Shown one piece after another: positions 18,718 to 26,486 of a DNA stretch of 64,000 nt (the stretch's first letter is position 1; every line of letters starts with the position of its first letter). The DNA is from Aliiroseovarius subalbicans (GTDB lineage Bacteria; Pseudomonadota; Alphaproteobacteria; Rhodobacterales; Rhodobacteraceae), in assembly GCF_022678625.1 (NCBI RefSeq), contig NZ_JALBYQ010000001.1:186001-250000 (forward strand), read 5' to 3'. Under the pieces are notes generated by a model. The model had not been told where the DNA came from, did no database searches, and saw nothing but the letters and a program-made list of their open reading frames with translations. Made by a program: the position numbers and the translations under genes.

Positions 18718-18900
18718 TTAGTAGGTGATGACGTCCATAGCGTCGATCTCGGACGAGATGCGGTCGCCCAGATCGGCGGTCGAGGTGCCGACAGCGCTCA
18801 TGACAGCGATGCCCAGGCCCACGATGGCAGCGGTCAGAACGACCCAGTCCACGGTCACGGCGCCGGATTCGTCATTGAAGAATTTGTTGAACAGTTTCAT
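18718..18900 (-). CDS. flp: Flp-type pilin, promoter-proximal identical copy
   Basis: The 60-residue product is identical to that of the downstream copy and the 183 bp coding sequences match at every base. Cleavage is expected after G13, with Asp-Trp at mature positions 5-6. It has a strong GGAGGGA ribosome site 6 bases before ATG 18900, stronger than that of the second copy. The flanking bases differ between the copies, which shows the duplication or conversion is confined to the coding region. It heads the leftward Tad block and is divergent from a lytic transglycosylase gene. Confidence 0.92.
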   Translation of the reverse strand: MKLFNKFFNDESGAVTVDWVVLTAAIVGLGIAVMSAVGTSTADLGDRISSEIDAMDVITY

Positions 18901-19253
18901 TTTGTGTCCCTCCGAAAGGTGTTCAGTTTGTATCAGTCTTCACCGAAGCTTTGTTTCGAACCGCCTGTGAACCGGTTGGTCTCTCTGCTTGGCATGGCGA
19001 TATATGGCACTGGGATTGGGGCGAGATTTGGGCGCGTTTCGTACGTTTTTGGACTTAACGAATTATTTCGACGTTGTGAAAGCAACATGCTGATAATAAA
19101 TAATAAAAAAATTATCCAGATTTTAAAATCTTCCAGCAGGTCTGGATTTTCGCACGAGAATCGCGAGGTTTGTTAAGGAAAAACTGGCCCTTTCCAGCGG
19201 ATTCTGCGAGAGTGCCCGCAATAATAAAACGAGGCAGAGCAGAGGTCCGCAAC
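18901..19253. promoter_or_regulatory. 353 bp divergent spacer with flp promoter region
   Basis: No gene is visible. The flp-proximal part is unremarkable in composition; the part at 19080-19150 is strongly AT-rich (runs of A/T around 19091-19115) and holds a 7 bp inverted repeat ATCCAGA/TCTGGAT (19114-19120 with 19141-19147) whose loop contains the palindrome GATTTTAAAATC (19119-19130). This could be an operator or a bend region serving both directions. I could not place reliable -35 and -10 hexamers. Confidence 0.4.
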
Positions 19254-20081
19254 ATGCGGCGGCTTCTTTATACATATATCGCCACGGCGCTGATCGCGCC
19301 CGTGCCGGCTTTGGCCGAGGGGCCCAAGCCGTTTGCCGATTTCACCTTTCGCCGGGTCACCGTGCCCAAACCGGGGGCAGGGCCGCGTATTGACGTGCAG
19401 ATCGATCCGGCCGAACAGGCGGCGGCTCTTGCCGTGCCCGAAAAAGCGCCGGACTCAGACGCCAGCCCCGGTCTACCCAGCCCCAGCGGCTATGAGTGGT
19501 TCTGGACCAGCGTGCGGCCCGAGGCCGACAAAGGCGGCCCGGCCAACCTGGCCCGTGCGATGGCGGCACTGGATGGCAAGGACGGGCTGGCCCAACCGCG
19601 ATTGCAGCATCTTCAGGACATCGCCCAGGCGCATGGGCTGGACATTCTGCGTGCGACCGTGGGCACGGATATCTCACCCGCGCTGGTTATCGCGCTGATT
19701 TCGGTCGAAAGCGGCGGGCGCGTCGTGGCCGAAAGCGGGGCAGGGGCGCAGGGGCTGATGCAGCTGATCCCGGCCACCGCCGAACGCTTTGGAGTCAGCG
19801 ACAGCCTGGACGCCAGCCAGAACATTGTCGGCGGGGTGAAATACCTGGCCTGGTTGATGAAGCATTTCGAACGTGACGCGATCCTGACCCTGGCTGGCTA
19901 TAATGCCGGCGAAGGGGCTGTGCGTGACCACGGCGGCGTGCCGCCTTATGCGGAAACTCGCGCCTATGTGCCAAAGGTGCTTGCGGCCTGGCGGGTGGCG
20001 CGGGGCCTGTGCCTGACGCCGCCGCAATTGATCACCGATGGCTGCGTCTTCGCGGTAAAGGGAACGTCGTCCAATGGCTGA
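19254..20081 (+). CDS. Lytic transglycosylase (SLT family)
   Basis: 275 residues with a signal peptide (cut after PALA, about residue 20), a ~110-residue variable region, and a C-terminal SLT domain with the catalytic Glu in ALISVESGGRV, the GAQGLMQLIPATAERFG block and LAGYNAGEGAV. It cleaves glycan strands of peptidoglycan in the periplasm. Its start at 19254 is set by the signal peptide. The stop overlaps the start of the HAD-UbiA gene by 8 bp, so they are translationally coupled. Its place beside the pilus genes suggests it may open the wall for the pilus, but general wall turnover is equally possible. Confidence 0.9.
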   Translation: MRRLLYTYIATALIAPVPALAEGPKPFADFTFRRVTVPKPGAGPRIDVQIDPAEQAAALAVPEKAPDSDASPGLPSPSGYEWFWTSVRPEADKGGPANLARAMAALDGKDGLAQPRLQHLQDIAQAHGLDILRATVGTDISPALVIALISVESGGRVVAESGAGAQGLMQLIPATAERFGVSDSLDASQNIVGGVKYLAWLMKHFERDAILTLAGYNAGEGAVRDHGGVPPYAETRAYVPKVLAAWRVARGLCLTPPQLITDGCVFAVKGTSSNG

Positions 20082-21507
20082 AAAACCACTGGTTCTGGAT
20101 GTCGACGGCACCTTCCTGCGCACCGACATGTTGCTGGAGTGCTTCTGGGCCGGCTTGGGGCAGGCGCCGCTGGCGACCCTGAGCACGAGCTTTCGCAATC
20201 TGCGCCGCCCGGAGGTTCTTAAGGCCGATCTGGCACGGATCGTGCAGGTACGCACGGACCTGATGCCGGTCAATCCAGAAATCGCCGAGCTTGCCGTGGC
20301 CGCACGCAGTGCCGGGCGCGAGGTCGTGCTGGCCTCTGCCTCGGACCAGACGCTGGTGACGCAGCTGGCCACCGACCACGGGCTTGAGGGCCGGGTATTT
20401 GCCTCGGATGGCGAAACGAACCTGAAAGGCGCGCGCAAGGCGGCCGCGCTGGTCGAAGCCTACGGCGAGGGCGGCTTTGACTATGCCGGCAACGCGTCGG
20501 TGGATCGCGCGGTCTGGGATCATGCCGACACTGCGCTTGTGGTGGGCGACGAACGCTCGGCCCGGGTGATGGCGGCGCGCGGCAAACCGGTGCAGAGCTT
20601 TGCCGGTGGATGGCGCATGACAGACCTGATCCGCGCCCTGCGCCCGCATCAATGGGTCAAAAACATCCTGCTGTTCGTGCCGACCATCGCGGCACATGAC
20701 TTCAGCTGGTCCTCGCTGTTTCTGGTGATCCTGGGCATGATGGCCTTCTCAGCCGCGGCCTCGTCGATCTATATCGTGAACGATCTTCTGGACCTTGAGG
20801 CCGACCGGTTGCACGTGAAGAAATGCCGTCGCCCCTTCGCAGCAGGCACGGTTCCAATCGGCGTCGGCATGGGGGCGTTTTTTGTCCTGGCGGCGATAGC
20901 ATTGGGGATCGGGGCCTGGATTGGCCTGCCGTTCTTCCTGGTCACGCTTCTTTATATGGCGGTCTCGCTGGCCTATTCGCTGCGGCTGAAACGCCTGCGC
21001 TGGGTGGATATCGCGATGCTGGCTTCGCTTTATACCCTGCGCGTGGTGGCGGGGGCGATGGCGACGGGGGTGCTGGTGACCGGTTTCCTGATGGTGTTCA
21101 TCTTCCCGGTCTTCATCGCGCTGGGGGCGGTAAAACGGCTGACGGAACTCACGCTGGCAACATCCGACGCGCGGCTGCCGGGCCGGGGATATGCCCGCAC
21201 CGATCGCGGCGACCTTCTGAATGTCGCAGGGCTCGGCGTTGCCGGTGCGCTGCTGTCTTTCTTTCTGTATAGCTTTACGCAACAGGCTCTGGCGCTCTAC
21301 CCAACGCAATGGCTTTTGTGGGTGGCAGAGGTGCCGATCGCCTGGTGGCTGATCCGCATGGTGCGGCTGGGCTACACGGGCAAACAAGATTACGACCCGA
21401 TCATCTTCGCCATGAAAGACAAGCGCGGCATCGGCCTGATGCTGATCGCCCTGTCGATCATGTTCTACGCCGCTGGGCTGTGGCACGAATGGTTCGGGCT
21501 GAGCTGA
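20074..21507 (+). CDS. HAD phosphatase-UbiA prenyltransferase fusion (DPPR synthase-like)
   Basis: A 477-residue two-domain protein. Residues 1-~190 form a HAD-type hydrolase (nucleophile motif D9-x-D11-G-T, then LASASDQT and LVVGDERSA). Residues ~195-477 are a UbiA-type membrane prenyltransferase with the Mg-binding NDLLDLEAD motif (N236-D244) and a second region YSLRLKRLRWVDI. The LRPHQWVKN entry is typical of the decaprenyl-phosphate phosphoribosyltransferase branch rather than the ubiquinone branch. In mycobacteria that enzyme joins PRPP to polyprenyl phosphate and a separate phosphatase removes the 5-phosphate; the fused HAD could do that second step here. Convergent DprE2/DprE1-like genes support this reading. 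Confidence 0.8.
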   Translation: MAEKPLVLDVDGTFLRTDMLLECFWAGLGQAPLATLSTSFRNLRRPEVLKADLARIVQVRTDLMPVNPEIAELAVAARSAGREVVLASASDQTLVTQLATDHGLEGRVFASDGETNLKGARKAAALVEAYGEGGFDYAGNASVDRAVWDHADTALVVGDERSARVMAARGKPVQSFAGGWRMTDLIRALRPHQWVKNILLFVPTIAAHDFSWSSLFLVILGMMAFSAAASSIYIVNDLLDLEADRLHVKKCRRPFAAGTVPIGVGMGAFFVLAAIALGIGAWIGLPFFLVTLLYMAVSLAYSLRLKRLRWVDIAMLASLYTLRVVAGAMATGVLVTGFLMVFIFPVFIALGAVKRLTELTLATSDARLPGRGYARTDRGDLLNVAGLGVAGALLSFFLYSFTQQALALYPTQWLLWVAEVPIAWWLIRMVRLGYTGKQDYDPIIFAMKDKRGIGLMLIALSIMFYAAGLWHEWFGLS

Positions 21508-21524
21508 CGACGACGCCTGATCCG

Positions 21525-22259
21525 TTAGATCGACATCTTCTTGAAGATTGCTTCCGGGATGTGGCGGATGATCAGCATGATGTACCGCCAGAAGAACGGC
21601 GTATAGATCACGTTGCGGCGCTTCTCGACCGCTTTCAGGATATCGGCGGCCACTTTGTCAGGTGAGGCGACCAGGAACATGCCTTCGATCCCCCAGGTCA
21701 TTGCGGTATCGACAAAACCGGGCTTGACCGTCACCACATGGCCACCGACCCGGGTCAGGCGGTTTCTGAGACCGCTAAGGTAGGTGGCAAAGCCCGCCTT
21801 CGCAGCGCCATAGACATAGTTCCCGATCCGTCCCCGGTCCCCTGCGACCGATCCAACACCGACGATCGTGCCGCATCCGCGATCCTCCATCAGCGGGGCC
21901 AGCATTTGCAACAGCTGGGCCGGCCCGGTGAAGCTGTCGGTCACGGTGCCGTCGATCAGGGAAGGATCCGCGTCGATCGCGCTTTGCTCAGGCATTGAAC
22001 CCACAAAGACCGCGGCGTTGATCTGCCCCTCTTCGCGGCCCGCGCGGGTCACGATGGTGCCAAACCCTGCCGGTTTGCGGGCATCAAACGCGATCGCTTC
22101 GGCTTTAGCGCCGCGCGCGACAAGGTCGGCGGCGGTGCGTTTCAGGTCGTCCATGTCGCGGCCAGCCAGAAGCACGGTGGCGCCATCGTCGGCCACGCGG
22201 CGGGCAAAAGCGCGCGCCATTGACGACGTGGCGCCCAGGATGATCCAGGTCTGGTTCAT
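21525..22259 (-). CDS. dprE2: DprE2-like short-chain dehydrogenase
   Basis: A 244-residue SDR protein with the nucleotide-binding GATSSMARAFA motif near the N-terminus, an SVAG catalytic-Ser block and YGAAK as the YxxxK catalytic pair. The C-terminus is hydrophobic and basic (FFWRYIMLIIRHIPEAIFKK), as in DprE2 proteins that act on a lipid-linked substrate at the membrane. With DprE1 it would convert polyprenyl-phosphoryl-2-keto-ribose to the arabinose form. Its ATG overlaps the dprE1-like stop as ATGA, so the two are coupled. Assignment rests largely on this pairing; SDRs alone are hard to name. Confidence 0.75.
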   Translation of the reverse strand: MNQTWIILGATSSMARAFARRVADDGATVLLAGRDMDDLKRTAADLVARGAKAEAIAFDARKPAGFGTIVTRAGREEGQINAAVFVGSMPEQSAIDADPSLIDGTVTDSFTGPAQLLQMLAPLMEDRGCGTIVGVGSVAGDRGRIGNYVYGAAKAGFATYLSGLRNRLTRVGGHVVTVKPGFVDTAMTWGIEGMFLVASPDKVAADILKAVEKRRNVIYTPFFWRYIMLIIRHIPEAIFKKMSI

Positions 22260-23569
22260 GTCGCGCTCCTCAGGTTCAGCCGCCGCACCATGTCGGTTTC
22301 CATCGCGTGGTCGGGGTCGGCCTTGTTCACTGCGGTGACCCATTCGGCATGTTCAGGGTACATCGCCTTGATCGCCGGGCCGGTCGCCAGCGCGTCCTTG
22401 GCCAGGTAGAGCCGCCCGCCCGCATCGACAGTCATGTCTTCCAGCATCGCGATCAGCTCAGCCGCCTCGGCCCGGGCCGGGAAATCGACCGCCAGCGTAA
22501 AGCCTTCCATCGGGAAGGACATGTGCCCGGCACGGCCGGTGCCCATGCGTTTCAGCACGGCCAGCGGTGAGGCCAGGCCCGATCCCGCGATCATCTCGAC
22601 CATCTCGCGCAGCCTGTCGGCGGCATCCAGCGGCACAACGTTCTGAAACTGGTAAAACCCGCGCTTGCCATACAGCCGGTTCCAGTCGTGGATCTTGTCC
22701 AATGGAAAGAAGAAGTCATCAATCGGCTTCACCACGGACCGGCCCGACGCGGGCACCCGGCGGAAATAGGCGGTGTTGAACAGCTTCACCACCGGGCTGG
22801 AAAGCGCGAACTTGGGGGCATCCAGCGGCACGGTTTTCGACGGTTTCGGCTTGGGCACCAAGCCTGCGGCCAGTTCGGCCTCCTCCACGATGCCGCGTCC
22901 CAGGGCCGCGCCCGTGGCGGTCGCGTCGATCCAGCCGACCGAATAGGTGGCCTGCGATCCATCCAACAGTGCCAGATGCTCGTCCCAGCCGTCGGCCCGC
23001 CGTTCGGTGACCATCATCACGTCGCCTACGATCGGTTTCAGCTGGAGCTTTGCGCTGGCGATCACGCCGGTCTGGCCGATCCCACCCATCGTGGCGCGGA
23101 AGACAGCTTTGTTGCGGTCGGGCGTCGCGACGGTCTTCTTGTCCCCGTTCAAAAGGGTCACGGACAGCACATGCTGACCGAAGCTGCCGTCATTGTGGTG
23201 GTTCTTTCCATGCACGTCCTGGGCGATGCAACCGCCCACGGTGGCAAAGCCGGTGCCGGGCATGACCGATGGCAGCCAACCGCGCGGGGCGAAAACCTTC
23301 GCCAGCGCACCGATTGTAATCCCCGCCTCGACCTCGACCACGCCGGTGGTCGCGTCAAAACCGATGATCCGGTCCATCCGCGTCATGTCCAGCGCCGCGC
23401 CATCATTGTTCAGGCAGGCATCGCCATAGGAACGGCGATTGCCGAACGCCGGGGCAAGGCGGGCGGCCAGCGTGGCCGTTAGGGTCGAAAGCCGCTCGGG
23501 CCGCGCCACGGGGCCGCTTGCCCGCAACACCCGGCCCCAGCCGGTATAGTCAGTCTGTTTCCAGCGCAT
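22256..23569 (-). CDS. dprE1: DprE1-like decaprenylphosphoryl-ribose 2-oxidase
   Basis: A 437-residue FAD oxidoreductase of the VAO type. Close matches to mycobacterial DprE1 include TGWGR, GNRRSYGD, MPGTGFATVGGCIAQDVHG, and HGKNHHNDGSFGQHV (about 120-134), AMYPEHAEW, and a C-terminal DMVRRLNL. The catalytic Lys of the YTAKD motif is kept (YLAKD, K391). The Cys that benzothiazinones attack in mycobacteria (in NICVDFP) is Ala here (TLAVDFP, A360). It oxidises the C2 hydroxyl of the lipid-linked ribose. The 4 bp overlap with the dprE2-like gene and the facing HAD-UbiA gene support a DPA pathway. Confidence 0.82.
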   Translation of the reverse strand: MRWKQTDYTGWGRVLRASGPVARPERLSTLTATLAARLAPAFGNRRSYGDACLNNDGAALDMTRMDRIIGFDATTGVVEVEAGITIGALAKVFAPRGWLPSVMPGTGFATVGGCIAQDVHGKNHHNDGSFGQHVLSVTLLNGDKKTVATPDRNKAVFRATMGGIGQTGVIASAKLQLKPIVGDVMMVTERRADGWDEHLALLDGSQATYSVGWIDATATGAALGRGIVEEAELAAGLVPKPKPSKTVPLDAPKFALSSPVVKLFNTAYFRRVPASGRSVVKPIDDFFFPLDKIHDWNRLYGKRGFYQFQNVVPLDAADRLREMVEMIAGSGLASPLAVLKRMGTGRAGHMSFPMEGFTLAVDFPARAEAAELIAMLEDMTVDAGGRLYLAKDALATGPAIKAMYPEHAEWVTAVNKADPDHAMETDMVRRLNLRSAT

Positions 23570-23588
23570 GGATGTCTTTCCCAGTCAT

Positions 23589-23622
23589 TTGTCGCCCGTC
23601 TAGCGACAGATTGGGGCGACAA
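23589..23622 (-). other. Hairpin upstream of the dprE1-like gene
   Basis: Arms 23589-23597 and 23614-23622 (TTGTCGCCC/GGGCGACAA) form a perfect 9 bp stem around a 16-base loop. It lies 20 bases before the dprE1-like start on the minus strand and after the metallochaperone gene. It may end the upstream message or act in the leader; there is no T tract. Confidence 0.4.
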
Positions 23623-23687
23623 TATGAAACTGTTGCGGGAATGTGAACGGTGGGGCTGGGCGGATGCGCCCTGCGGAATAGGTGGAC

Positions 23688-24317
23688 CTAGCAGCACCCT
23701 GTTTTGGGAGCATCTTGCACCGTATCGCCGCCACAACACCCCGTTGCCGCTGCGGGGACAGGGCCGCAACACGTGCTTTCGCTTTCCTGCGCCGGAGCGC
23801 TGTCTCCACTAGCCACATCCTGTTGTGCCAACCAGTCCTGGATGTCCTTGGTGCAGGTATCGCCGCGCGGATTGACCTTTTCGCAAAAACAGCTTTGCCC
23901 GGGTTTCATCTTGGCCTGAATGGTTTGGAACACATGCGTCGTGCCGGTGCGCGCAAGGTCATCCAGCGCCTGCTGTTTCAAGACCTTAAAACAGTAACAC
24001 AGCCGCGTGTCGGGCGCGTCGTCCTTCACCGTGACCTTGTGAACCAGATCCTGGGTGCCAAACACCGAAGAGTCCCGGTCGTTGTAATACACCACGTCGC
24101 AGCTTGGCGTGTCACAGAAATGGTAGGTAGCATCAGGCAGCAACCGGTCGCGAACCTGGCGGCGCAGCGTGTTTTCCGGGGTAATATGGCCCACGGTCAT
24201 GCCCAATGTGCGACAGACGGGGCAGGCGATGTCAGACCGGGCCTGTCCGGTACCGCAGTCACATGTGTCTTGCGTGTCTGCCTTGGCGACAGAGTCCGTG
24301 GGGCTACAACTGCTCAT
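23688..24317 (-). CDS. Cys-rich CopZ-like iron-sulfur metallochaperone
   Basis: 209 residues from ATG 24317. An N-terminal zinc-binding block CDCG...CPVCRTLGMTVGHIT is followed by a BFD-like [2Fe-2S] region (CDTPSC, LCYCFKV, SCFCEKVNPRG), the arrangement of the putative iron-sulfur cluster-binding metallochaperones related to Archaeoglobus CopZ. The tail adds three Cys pairs (STCCGP, TGCCGG, TGCC). It is divergent from an ArsR-type regulator, so expression is probably metal- or metalloid-controlled. No HMA domain is present. A start at 24359 is possible but would leave almost no leader beside the operator-like repeat. Confidence 0.75.
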   Translation of the reverse strand: MSSCSPTDSVAKADTQDTCDCGTGQARSDIACPVCRTLGMTVGHITPENTLRRQVRDRLLPDATYHFCDTPSCDVVYYNDRDSSVFGTQDLVHKVTVKDDAPDTRLCYCFKVLKQQALDDLARTGTTHVFQTIQAKMKPGQSCFCEKVNPRGDTCTKDIQDWLAQQDVASGDSAPAQESESTCCGPVPAAATGCCGGDTVQDAPKTGCC

Positions 24318-24365
24318 GGCAGGGTTCCGGTGCTTGCATGGATGCGTTACGTCATGCATACCTTT

Positions 24366-24391
24366 AATATCTTAACACTTCAAGAGATATT
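24366..24391. promoter_or_regulatory. Candidate ArsR operator (12-2-12 inverted repeat)
   Basis: A 26-base imperfect inverted repeat with arms beginning AATATCT and ending AGATATT lies between the divergent metallochaperone and arsR starts, 6 bases before the arsR ATG. The 12-2-12 form is that of SmtB/ArsR-family operators. Occupancy would repress both genes. Confidence 0.6.
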
Positions 24392-24396
24392 GAGAT

Positions 24397-24726
24397 ATGA
24401 ATGAAGCAGAAGTCCTGACCATGCTGGGTGCCCTGTCGCAGCAGACCCGGTTGCAAATCGTCCGCTTCCTGATGCGGTGCGGCGACACCGGTGCATCGGC
24501 GGGCGAGGTCGGACAGGAAGTCGGCGCAACTTCGTCACGGGCGTCGTTCCATTTGAGTGCGCTTGAGAACGCGGGTGTGATTACATCAGAACGGCAATCG
24601 CGCCATATCTATTACCGCGCCAATCCGGCGGGCATGGGCGCGCTGGTGTCGTTTCTTTTGAACGATTGTTGCGACAACCACCCGGATGTGCGGGCCTGTT
24701 GCGGTGTGGTGTCCAGCTGCTGTTGA
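24397..24726 (+). CDS. ArsR-family metalloregulator with C-terminal cysteine pairs
   Basis: A 109-residue winged-helix repressor (MLGALSQQTRLQIVRFLM, GATSSRASFHLSALENAG, SERQSRHIYYRAN). The classic ELCVCDL alpha-3 metal site is absent; instead the C-terminus carries DCCDN, ACC and SSCC, which may form the sensor site. Derepression by thiophilic ions is expected, but the inducer cannot be told from sequence. It is divergent from the CopZ-like gene, which has similar terminal Cys pairs, and is followed by a strong terminator. Confidence 0.85.
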   Translation: MNEAEVLTMLGALSQQTRLQIVRFLMRCGDTGASAGEVGQEVGATSSRASFHLSALENAGVITSERQSRHIYYRANPAGMGALVSFLLNDCCDNHPDVRACCGVVSSCC

Positions 24727-24743
24727 CGCGTTGGATCAAACGA

Positions 24744-24772
24744 AAAAGGGCTCCCTGAACGGGAGCCCTTTT
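24744..24772. terminator. Bidirectional terminator between arsR and scoB
   Basis: A 12 bp stem (24744-24755 with 24761-24772) with a 5-base loop; the outer A-T pairs give a T tract in both directions. It serves the convergent arsR and scoB genes. Confidence 0.9.
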
Positions 24773-24794
24773 GAAACTCAACTGCGTTGTCGCC

Positions 24795-25421
24795 TCAGAC
24801 CACGTTCGCCTCGGTCTTGGCGATCACCTCTTCGCGGGTGACGCCCGGCGCCAGTTCCACGATGTGCAGGCCTTTGTGCTCGACTTCGAAGACGCACATG
24901 TCGGTGATGATCATGTCGACCACGCCCTTGCCGGTCAGCGGCAGGGTGCATTCCTTCAGCACCTTGGTTTCGCCATGCTTGTTGCAATGGTCCATCACCA
25001 CGATCACGCGGCCGACGCCCGCGACCAGGTCCATCGCGCCGCCCATGCCTTTGACCAGCTTGCCGGGGATCATCCAGTTTGCCAGGTCGCCTTTTTCGTC
25101 GACCTCCATCGCGCCCAGGATCGCCATCGCGATCTTGCCACCCCGGATCATGCCGAATGACAGCGAGCTGTCGAAATAGGCGGTCTGCGGCAGTTCAGTG
25201 ATTGTCTGCTTGCCAGCGTTGATCAGGTCGGCGTCTTCTTCGCCTTCAATCGGGAACGGACCCATGCCCAGCATGCCGTTTTCCGATTGCAGCGTGACGT
25301 TGACGCCCTTGGGAATGTAGTTCGAGACCAGGGTCGGAATGCCGATCCCCAGGTTCACATACATCCCGTCTTCCAGTTCCTGTGCGGCCCGTTCGGCCAT
25401 TTGATTGCGGTCCCAAGGCAT
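24795..25421 (-). CDS. scoB: 3-oxoacid CoA-transferase subunit B
   Basis: A 208-residue beta subunit of a family I CoA-transferase. The SENG motif with the catalytic Glu is visible ([13 protein letters not shown]), as are [13 protein letters not shown] and GGAMDLVAG. It moves CoA from succinyl-CoA to acetoacetate or another 3-oxoacid. ATG 25421 (MPWDRNQ) has an AGAGG ribosome site and matches the usual N-terminus. It lies 1 bp after a small gene inserted between it and scoA. Confidence 0.93.
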   Translation of the reverse strand: MPWDRNQMAERAAQELEDGMYVNLGIGIPTLVSNYIPKGVNVTLQSENGMLGMGPFPIEGEEDADLINAGKQTITELPQTAYFDSSLSFGMIRGGKIAMAILGAMEVDEKGDLANWMIPGKLVKGMGGAMDLVAGVGRVIVVMDHCNKHGETKVLKECTLPLTGKGVVDMIITDMCVFEVEHKGLHIVELAPGVTREEVIAKTEANVV

Positions 25422-25422
25422 T

Positions 25423-25677
25423 TCAGACCTCTTTCTTTTCAATGCTATCCGCGACCTTGTCCTCGGAGGAGGCGACGATCTCGGCAGTTTCCAGGTTGGC
25501 CATGGCGGCGGCCAGTGTGACGGTCGAGAGCACGTGATCGTCGCCGCCGGCCTCGGGGCCGAACTGGTCGATGATCATGCGGCGGGCCAGGTGCAGGTAG
25601 CTTTCGACCCGCGCCTCGATCCGGGCGACGCCATCGACGCCGATCAGATGGACCTTGCTCTCGGACGGGGCTGTCAT
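25423..25677 (-). CDS. Small protein of unknown function between scoA and scoB
   Basis: An 84-residue acidic, largely helical protein ([39 protein letters not shown]). No signal peptide, membrane segment or known motif is visible. The start overlaps the scoA stop as ATGA, and its stop is 1 bp from scoB, so it is translated as part of the sco operon. The tight fit argues that it is real and may act with the transferase, for example in assembly or regulation. I do not recognise the family. Confidence 0.7.
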   Translation of the reverse strand: MTAPSESKVHLIGVDGVARIEARVESYLHLARRMIIDQFGPEAGGDDHVLSTVTLAAAMANLETAEIVASSEDKVADSIEKKEV

Positions 25678-26369
25678 GCAGCCCGCGTCGTGCGTTGCTC
25701 AATGCGCTTTTCGTGCTCGCCCTGCACGATCCGGTGCACATAGATGCCCGGCAGGTGGATCGCGTCGGGGTCCAGCGACCCGGTTGGCACGATCTCTTCC
25801 ACCTCGACCACGCAGATCTTGCCGCACATGGCGGCGGGCGGGTTGAAGTTGCGGGCGGTCTTGCGGAAGATCAGGTTGCCGGTTTCGTCCGCCTTCCAGG
25901 CCTTCACGATCGACAGGTCGGCAAAGATGCCTTCTTCCAGGATGTAATCTTCGCCGTTGAAGTTTTTCACTTCCTTGCCATCGGCGATCACGGTGCCGAC
26001 GCCGGTTTTGGTGTAAAACCCGGGGATGCCGTGGCCGGCGGCCCGCATGCGCTCGGCCAGGGTGCCTTGCGGATTGAATTCCAGCTCCAGCTCGCCCGAC
26101 AGATACTGGCGCATGAACTCGGCGTTTTCGCCCACATAGGACGAAATCATCTTTTTCACCTGCTTGGTCTGCAGCAGGATGCCGATGCCGAAATCATCCA
26201 CGCCCGCGTTGTTCGAGGCAAAGGTCAGGTCCTTCGTGCCCGCATCGCGAATGGCGTTCAGCAAAAGCTCGGGAATGCCGCACAGGCCGAACCCGCCGGA
26301 TGCGATCAGCATGCCGTCATGCAAAATCCCGTCCAGAGCCTCGGCAGCGGAGCCGTATACCTTGTTCAT
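25674..26369 (-). CDS. scoA: 3-oxoacid CoA-transferase subunit A
   Basis: A 231-residue alpha subunit with the CoA-binding block [12 protein letters not shown] near residues 21-32 and family features [31 protein letters not shown] and [13 protein letters not shown]. With ScoB it forms the succinyl-CoA:3-oxoacid CoA-transferase used in ketone-body or polyhydroxybutyrate turnover. It is the first gene of the operon, behind a topA terminator, with a GAGGA ribosome site nine bases before the ATG. Confidence 0.94.
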   Translation of the reverse strand: MNKVYGSAAEALDGILHDGMLIASGGFGLCGIPELLLNAIRDAGTKDLTFASNNAGVDDFGIGILLQTKQVKKMISSYVGENAEFMRQYLSGELELEFNPQGTLAERMRAAGHGIPGFYTKTGVGTVIADGKEVKNFNGEDYILEEGIFADLSIVKAWKADETGNLIFRKTARNFNPPAAMCGKICVVEVEEIVPTGSLDPDAIHLPGIYVHRIVQGEHEKRIEQRTTRAA

Positions 26370-26430
26370 AAGAAAGTGTCCTCACGTCAGTTTCGCGCCT
26401 TTCTCGCGCGCGGACGTTGCAGAGTCAATG

Positions 26431-26462
26431 AAAGGAAAGGGCTAGGTATTTCTACCTAGCCC
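26431..26462 (-). terminator. Terminator after topA
   Basis: A perfect 10 bp stem (26439-26448 with 26453-26462, GGGCTAGGTA/TACCTAGCCC) with a TTTC loop; on the minus strand it is followed by TTTCCTTTC. It separates topA from scoA. Confidence 0.8.
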
Positions 26463-26486
26463 CCCGTCAATCTGCTGTGAGACGTC

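Noticed and set aside
19004-19019. A sigma-54-like element TGGCAC-N5-TTGGG upstream of the lytic transglycosylase
   Set aside because: The -12 element should contain TTGC; the GC dinucleotide is missing and the site is 235 bp from the start codon.
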